From Candidatus Cloacimonadota bacterium (GTDB lineage: Bacteria; Cloacimonadota; Cloacimonadia; Cloacimonadales; WRIO01): a DNA stretch of 8,215 nt. The stretch covers positions 1 to 8,215 of the forward strand of contig JALNXV010000148.1 in assembly GCA_023230175.1 (NCBI GenBank). The letters are read 5' to 3'. Both the position numbers and the translations under genes were made by a program. The first letter of the stretch is position 1. Each line of letters starts with the position of its first letter. A model generated the notes under the pieces. That model had not been told where the DNA came from. It did no database searches and saw only the letters and a list, made by a program, of their open reading frames with translations. Below are positions 1 to 5,800 of the stretch, piece after piece.

Positions 1-1781
1 ATATCTTGTTAGCTCTTTATTTTAGTATCAATTTTGAGCCTGATAAAGCAGATGAAAAAGATAGGGATAGAGTTGTAATCAGTCATGGTCATATTTCTCC
101 GGCAGTATATTCAGCTTTGGCATTTAGAGGGTTTTTCAATATTGAAGATGCTATTACTCAATTTAGGTTAGCAGGTAGTGTCTTTGAAGGTCATATAGAA
201 CCTGAGATTCCCGGTATTGATTGGGCTACAGGAAATTTAGGCCAAGGATTATCTGCAGCTACAGCATTTGCTTTAAATAGTAAATTAAGAAAATATAACT
301 CTAAAATTTATTGTATTATGGGTGATGGTGAACAACAAAAAGGTCAACTAAGTGAAGCTCGAAGATTTGCAGTAAAGTATAAGTTAAATAATTTAGTTGC
401 TTTTGTTGATTATAATAAATTGCAAATAAGTGGCGATATTACTAAAGTAATGCCTCAAAATATAAAAGAAAATTATGAATCTGACGGTTGGGAAGTAATT
501 CAAATAAATGGTCATAATTATGAACAAATTTTTAAAGCACTTAATCAAGCTGATAAAATCGATAAACCTGTTCTTATTCTTGCCGAAACTGTAATGGGTA
601 ATGGTGTTTCCTTTATGGAAAATAAAGAGAAATATCACGGCTCTCCAATTAAAGAAGAAGATTTAGTAAAAGCTTATGAAGAATTAGGATATGCTTATTC
701 TCTTGATGATTTTAAAAAAAGAAGAAATGAAGTGTTTACAACTAAGAATTTTACGACCTTTAAAAAAAGAAGTAATAACAATTTTGATTTTAGTTTTAAA
801 ATTAAAGAAAGTAAAGTTTACGAGACTTCTACGGATAATAGGTCAGCTTGGGGTGACGCTATAGGAGATATTGCACAGTTAAATGCTCAAGAATTTTGCC
901 CACTGGTAGTATTTGATTGTGATCTTCAAGGTAGCGTTAAAACAGCTGAATTTGAAAAACACCTTCCCGAACATTTTATCCAAACCGGTATTATGGAACA
1001 TCACGCAGCTGTGTGTTCCGGAGCTTTATCAACTGAATCAATTCAAACTTTTTTTGCAGATTTTGGGGTTTTTGGTATTGATGAGACTTATAATCAACAC
1101 AGATTAAATGATATAAACAAAACTAATTTAAAAATAATCCTTACTCACGTTGGACTTGATGTTGGTGAAGATGGTAAAACGCATCAATGCATTGATTATA
1201 TTTCTCTTGTAAGGAATTTATATAATTTTAAGTTAATTATTCCGGCTGATCCAAATCAAACCTATAAAGCAATTAATTATTTAGTTAATCAACAAGGTAA
1301 TTATTTAGTTCCAATGGGTCGATCAAAGCTTGACATTATTAAAAATGAAAACGAAGAGATATATTTTGATAGTAGTTATACCTTTGAATATGGTAAGGCA
1401 GACTTTTTAAGACAAGGAAGTAAGGCAACAATATTTGTAACCGGAACAATTACAAATACAGCTATACAGGTTGTAGATGAATTAAGAGAAGAAGGTATTG
1501 ATATTCAATTAATTAATATTAGTTGTCCTCTATCTATTGAACGTAAGACTTTAGAACAAGCAGTTAAGACAAATTTAATATTTACTGTTGAAGATCATAA
1601 TGTAAATACCGGCTTAGGGTCAATTATATCAGATAGAATGATTGAAGAGCAATTGTATTGCCAATTGATAAAATATGGTGTAAATAATTATGCTTGCTCC
1701 GGTAACGCAAAAGATGTTTATCAATTAATGGGTCTTGATAAGAATTCACTTAAAAATAAAATAAAAAAAGTTTTATCGTAG
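1..1781 (+). CDS. tkt: Transketolase (ThDP-dependent), 5'-truncated by window edge
   Basis: Cytoplasmic transketolase moves two-carbon ketol units between sugar phosphates in the non-oxidative pentose phosphate pathway, using thiamine diphosphate and Mg2+. The frame is open to the left edge, so the TTG at position 6 is not a supported start. Numbering from that codon, 591 residues are visible. By alignment from memory to the E. coli enzyme, roughly 37-50 N-terminal residues, including the first active-site His, are missing. The N-terminal half carries ISHGHIS (His29), EGHIEPE (His63), the cofactor motif GDG at 106-108 with its partner Asn137, and KYHGSP (His211). The C-terminal half carries NRSAW (Arg279), THVG (His381), the catalytic Glu331 in GIMEHH, GEDGKTHQ (Asp389, His393) and GRS (Arg439). 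A C-terminal transketolase domain (TVEDHNVNTGLGS) closes the protein. Spacings between these residues match the family. Lys112 in GDGEQQKG replaces a usually conserved Glu. The adjacent - strand genes are convergent and functionally unrelated. Other ThDP sugar enzymes of the same superfamily are possible but less likely. Confidence 0.93.
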   Translation, partial: ILLALYFSINFEPDKADEKDRDRVVISHGHISPAVYSALAFRGFFNIEDAITQFRLAGSVFEGHIEPEIPGIDWATGNLGQGLSAATAFALNSKLRKYNSKIYCIMGDGEQQKGQLSEARRFAVKYKLNNLVAFVDYNKLQISGDITKVMPQNIKENYESDGWEVIQINGHNYEQIFKALNQADKIDKPVLILAETVMGNGVSFMENKEKYHGSPIKEEDLVKAYEELGYAYSLDDFKKRRNEVFTTKNFTTFKKRSNNNFDFSFKIKESKVYETSTDNRSAWGDAIGDIAQLNAQEFCPLVVFDCDLQGSVKTAEFEKHLPEHFIQTGIMEHHAAVCSGALSTESIQTFFADFGVFGIDETYNQHRLNDINKTNLKIILTHVGLDVGEDGKTHQCIDYISLVRNLYNFKLIIPADPNQTYKAINYLVNQQGNYLVPMGRSKLDIIKNENEEIYFDSSYTFEYGKADFLRQGSKATIFVTGTITNTAIQVVDELREEGIDIQLINISCPLSIERKTLEQAVKTNLIFTVEDHNVNTGLGSIISDRMIEEQLYCQLIKYGVNNYACSGNAKDVYQLMGLDKNSLKNKIKKVLS

Positions 1782-1795
1782 TATGTTAATAGAAT

Positions 1796-1829
1796 ATGGG
1801 GGTGAATATATAATTACACCCCCATTTTT
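1796..1829 (+). terminator. Rho-independent terminator between convergent genes
   Basis: A perfect 9-bp inverted repeat (ATGGGGGTG at 1796-1804 and CACCCCCAT at 1817-1825) encloses a 12-nt AT-only loop. It is followed by a T run ending at 1829. It begins 14 bases after the transketolase stop codon, so it should end that transcript. The stop codon of the convergent barrel gene lies at 1835-1837, so the hairpin also sits just past the end of the - strand operon. On that strand the bases after the stem form no immediate T run (ATTCTATTAA), so termination in that direction would be weaker. A U-rich stretch appears only about 20 bases further on. Confidence 0.85.
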
Positions 1830-1834
1830 AATTG

Positions 1835-2818
1835 TTATATTCCTATTCCACAAGATAATCTAAGAGTGTTATGCTTTTCCCATTCTGTATGTATTTGATA
1901 TGACATATCTATATCAAAAATGTTTTTGCCGAGATTAATATGAAATCCTGTACCAAATGAATATTTTCTGTTTAAGCCTGTATTCATTTCTTGAGAATAT
2001 CCTGCCCTTAGATCCATTAGTTCTTTAAATAAATTGTATTCTATTCCTAATAAAAGATAATCTTCTGTATCAGAATGTAAAGCCTTATTAATATCAACAG
2101 CTACAATGAATTTGTTTTCTGTTCTGGCATATCCAAAAGTAAGATTTGTCGGTAATCCTTCAGAATATTTACCTTCTGCTGTCCCGATATCATTTTTACT
2201 GTCCCAACTAATTGAGCCTAAAGTATTTTTCATTACCATTGCAATCCTATCTTTTTCAGAGATAAGATAATTTAAACCTAAATCGACTGCATATCCTTTT
2301 GCGTTTCCTTGAACTTGATGATTAAGGTTGTTTTCATCATACCATGCTCCATCACTATTGTTACCATAAGATGATAACAGGATTCTAATATTCATTCCCA
2401 AAGTTAGTTTTTTAGGCATAAATTTAACATAATTATTTGCATAGGAACCTAATATTGCCCCAGATAGATAAATTGAGGTTTCGTTCATAGAGTCATCACC
2501 TGAATATAGCATTCCTACTCCCGAAGCAATCCCTTCATTTATGAAACCTGATAACCCAAAAAATGAATATCTGTATAAACCATATAAATCTGCATAATCA
2601 AAATTGATACAATATCTGTCTTGATTTAATACCATTCCTGAAGGATTCCAAATCATACTGTTAGCATCTTTTGAAATAGCAGAATATGCTCCCCCCATTC
2701 CGATTCCCCTTGCTCCTAAACCAATATCAATAAATGCTGATTCAATATTTGATAAGTTATCTGCATTGACTGTATATATCATAATCAATATTGATATGAT
2801 GATTATTAATTTTTTCAT
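1835..2818 (-). CDS. PorV/PorQ-like outer-membrane beta-barrel protein
   Basis: This is a complete 327-residue protein. Residues 1-19 are a signal peptide: basic MKK, a long Ile/Leu core, and a likely signal peptidase I site after VNA. Residues 28-62 carry the family hallmark of PorV/PorQ (UPF0164-like, distantly FadL-related) barrels: AFIDIGLGARGIGMGGAY, then SKDANSMIWNPSGM. The rest alternates hydrophobic and polar residues as in membrane beta-strands, for example 138-149, 174-186 (GYAVDLGLNYLI), 254-263, 285-297 and 317-327. PorV takes part in type IX secretion and attachment of cargo in Bacteroidota; many FCB genomes carry paralogues of unknown role, so the function here is uncertain. The ATG at 2818 is supported by AGGAGGG four bases upstream. 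The gene lies directly downstream of the giant repeat protein, 9 bp apart, and is probably translated in coupling with it. The last residue is Ile, not the aromatic residue common at barrel ends. The family call is firm; the specific role is not. Confidence 0.85.
   Translation of the reverse strand: MKKLIIIISILIMIYTVNADNLSNIESAFIDIGLGARGIGMGGAYSAISKDANSMIWNPSGMVLNQDRYCINFDYADLYGLYRYSFFGLSGFINEGIASGVGMLYSGDDSMNETSIYLSGAILGSYANNYVKFMPKKLTLGMNIRILLSSYGNNSDGAWYDENNLNHQVQGNAKGYAVDLGLNYLISEKDRIAMVMKNTLGSISWDSKNDIGTAEGKYSEGLPTNLTFGYARTENKFIVAVDINKALHSDTEDYLLLGIEYNLFKELMDLRAGYSQEMNTGLNRKYSFGTGFHINLGKNIFDIDMSYQIHTEWEKHNTLRLSCGIGI
2762..2818 (-). other. Signal peptide of the PorV/PorQ-like barrel
   Basis: This segment encodes residues 1-19: two lysines after Met, a hydrophobic core dominated by Ile, and a TVNA end that fits the small-X-small rule for signal peptidase I before Asp20. 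No Cys follows in lipobox position, so it is not a lipoprotein signal. The mature protein should therefore pass through Sec and fold in the outer membrane. Confidence 0.85.
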
Positions 2819-2822
2819 TTTA

Positions 2823-2829
2823 CCCTCCT
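2823..2829 (-). promoter_or_regulatory. Shine-Dalgarno site overlapping the upstream stop codon
   Basis: Read on the - strand, the junction is AAATAGGAGGGTAAAATG. The strong ribosome binding site AGGAGGG shares its first two bases with the TAG stop of the repeat protein and lies four bases before the barrel ATG. This fixes the barrel start and suggests that ribosomes finishing the giant protein re-initiate on the barrel gene. No room is left for a separate promoter between the two genes, so both should share one transcript starting beyond the right edge of the window. Confidence 0.9.
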
Positions 2830-5800
2830 ATTTCACCAAGACGACAGGTTTTACAAATTCTTTTCGATCTTTGGAATCTTCGACAATTAAATGGATTATA
2901 TATCTACCATTTCTTGCTAAACGGTTATCATTTGTGTATCCATTCCAGTATAGTGAATTTTCATCACCTATTCCATAAAATCCTTTTAAGATAGGCTCAT
3001 TATCTGCAATTGTTTTAACTAATGTTCCTTGCAAATTATATACCTTACAAGTTACTTTTGGATATCTTGTTATGTTTGATGAAACCTTAAAACTAATTTG
3101 TAAGCCTTGATTGCTACCAATTATATCATTAGGCGTAAATGGATTTGGTAATAATTTTAGGTCATATAATCCTAATTTAAGAGATTCTCTAAGTAAGCTA
3201 TATTGATACCATCCGGGCATTTTTGCTGATATTTGATTTGTTTTTAAATCGTTTTCTATTGGAATCCAATTTAGTTTGTATATATCCCACCAAGCAATGT
3301 TTAAGTTATCCTCTTCATTGGTTTCAAAAACTATTGTAGGCATATCCATAAAATTGGAAGAGCCTGACACTTCAGAGTTATATATATTTCCAACAACTTC
3401 TGAATCTATACCAACTCCTTGAGATGGAGATACATCTGCTTTATATAAATAAAGTTGTGCTGAACCATCACGCAACATATTTTCCGGAATTATAAGTGAA
3501 CAGTTGTTATCTGTTTGAAGTGTATCAATTTCATTATGACCTTGTATGAGTTTATAAACACTAATGTCTTGTTTTGCAATGACTTGATTTTCATATATAG
3601 GGTCATAAGCTGATGCACTTAGTGTCGTTTTGCCAATGAAATTATTATTTGGATAATAACGTACTCCATTGTTAACTTTAATAAAATTACCTTGATTGGA
3701 ATTGATTTCAGAAATGTTCATTGGGATAGTCATAATTATATTTTCTTCAGATAAAGCTGTAATCTTAAATAATTTAAATAAAGAGTTATTATCAACTTTA
3801 AATTTAAATTCATTATCATCATCAGAAATATCAATTTGCTTAAGTTTCAAGTCTCTGATTATAATATCTGATTGCAATGTGATGGTGTATTCTCCAACTC
3901 GAACTCTAACTTTAACGATGTTATTCATAATATCTGAAGGGTTAGTAGGAGTATAATATTTTATTTGTCTTTTTTCTCCTTCTATAGCTTCTAAATATCC
4001 AATAGTTGTATCTTGTAAGGTCCATTCAACGATTGCTTCAGGATTATTGTCAATAAGTTCATTTAAGTTATTTTCTAACTCGTCAGCTAAATTTACTTCA
4101 AATTGATAATTAATCATATAACTTAAAGTAGCTGTATTTGGATTAATATAGCTATTAGATTGTGATATTATACCTTCTGATGTTATTGTTAAATCAATAG
4201 GGTTATTTTGATTGGAATAAAATAGATTGTTTGTTGTATCTAATGAAGTGAAGTAAAAAGTAATTATTCCTGATCTGTTTTGAGCAGGGATTATTGTTTC
4301 TAAAAGGTTATTAGATATTTGATTCATTGTTAAATCATTATTTTGATTAAAGGTATTTGTATAATGAAGAATTACTTCATTACCATAAGTTATAGATTTT
4401 ATGATATTTATCTTGATGCTGTCAGAACTTGCAACAGAACTTAATTCAGATAAGTTGAATTTTAAAGGCAGTTTAATCGTTAATGATTTACTTTCAATTT
4501 TTTCAAATTCTATGTTGAAGATTTCCGGATAAATCCAAGTTTGATTATTAATAATCTGTGGAACAATATTTATAGAATAAATGCCACTGTGTAAAATTGA
4601 TTCTGTTTCAATTAATCCTTCATTGTTAGTTACTTGAATTATCGGTTGAGATAGATTTTCTGAATTAATAATTATGTTGTTTCCGGTAATGGGGTATCCA
4701 ATTTCATCAAGTAATGTAATACTTAGTTTTGAAAGTATATATTGAAAATCATAATTCAAAGTAATATTTTCATCGGAATCCGGCCAAGTAAGGATTTCTG
4801 ACAAGAACTCAAATGTTTCAAAATCATAGTTTGCGATGATTTTTATCCTGTATTCACTTTCTATAACTGAGTTGAATTGGTAAAATCCATTTGTGTTTGT
4901 TGTTACGGAGTCAATTGCTGTGTTATAGTTCATTAAGTAAATATGAGCGTTTGCTATATTATGATAAGTGTCTTCGTCAATTTTCATTCTAATCTGTCCG
5001 GAAATAGTTTTAGCCCCAGGTTTATATGTAAAATTAATATTGTAGGAAGTGTTTTCTCCCGGAGTAAGAGTAATAGATGGATTACTCTTAAATACCGTAT
5101 TATTATACACAGCCCTAATATTTAGTTGTACTTCATATTGATTTATATGAAGATTGATGTTATTGAAAATAAAGGTAGAATCAGAAAATTCTTCTATGAT
5201 TGGATTTTCTCCAGGAATAAGTAAAGATATAATTAAGCTATCCGGATTAGAATATATAGGATTGGTTGAGTCAGTTAAATCAATTATTTGAATACTACCG
5301 GATAATGTTGCAGGTTGCAAAAATAACTGGAAATTAACCTCTGCACTTGTAAAATCATCATTGTCAGTGTTAATATATACTATCTGATTATTGGAAGGAT
5401 AATAGTATTCCTTTTCAACTTTTACAATATAATTACCATTTCCCGGTACAATATAAGAGTAATATCCTTGATTATTAGAATATACAATATCTGTTATTGA
5501 TTCATTATCCTGCTTAGTTATCGTAATTTGTGCTTGAGTAATTGGGCTCAATTCTGCATCTGTTATTATTCCGTAAATTACACCTACGATTGGGACCATC
5601 ACAAATTGTGCAACAGAAGGTGACATCAGACCATTTATGACAGAGATATTGATATTTTCTACGTCATCATAGCCAATTTTACTTGCTTTTAATATATAAG
5701 TTCCATCAATAATATTAGTAAAGGAAAAAGCTCCGGAGTTATTTGTTTGTGTTGTAGTAAGTAATGTAGTCTCTTTAGATGCAGAGGAAATTTGATTGAC

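Noticed and set aside
6..8. TTG as the start codon of the transketolase
   Set aside because: The frame is open to position 1, and the family has a further N-terminal segment with an active-site His before this point. The first visible residues (LLALYFSINF) align inside the domain, so the start is off-window.
393..638. 81-residue open frame on the - strand inside the transketolase
   Set aside because: It is antisense to a strongly conserved coding region, has no recognisable domain and shows no supporting ribosome binding site; it arises from AT-rich composition.
913..1107. 64-residue open frame on the + strand in another frame of the transketolase
   Set aside because: It overlaps the catalytic Glu region of the real gene, and its product has no family features.
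3696..3956. 86-residue + strand open frame antisense to the giant protein
   Set aside because: It has no domain, lies wholly within a good coding frame on the other strand, and is expected by chance where the sense strand is rich in Asn, Ile and Asp codons.
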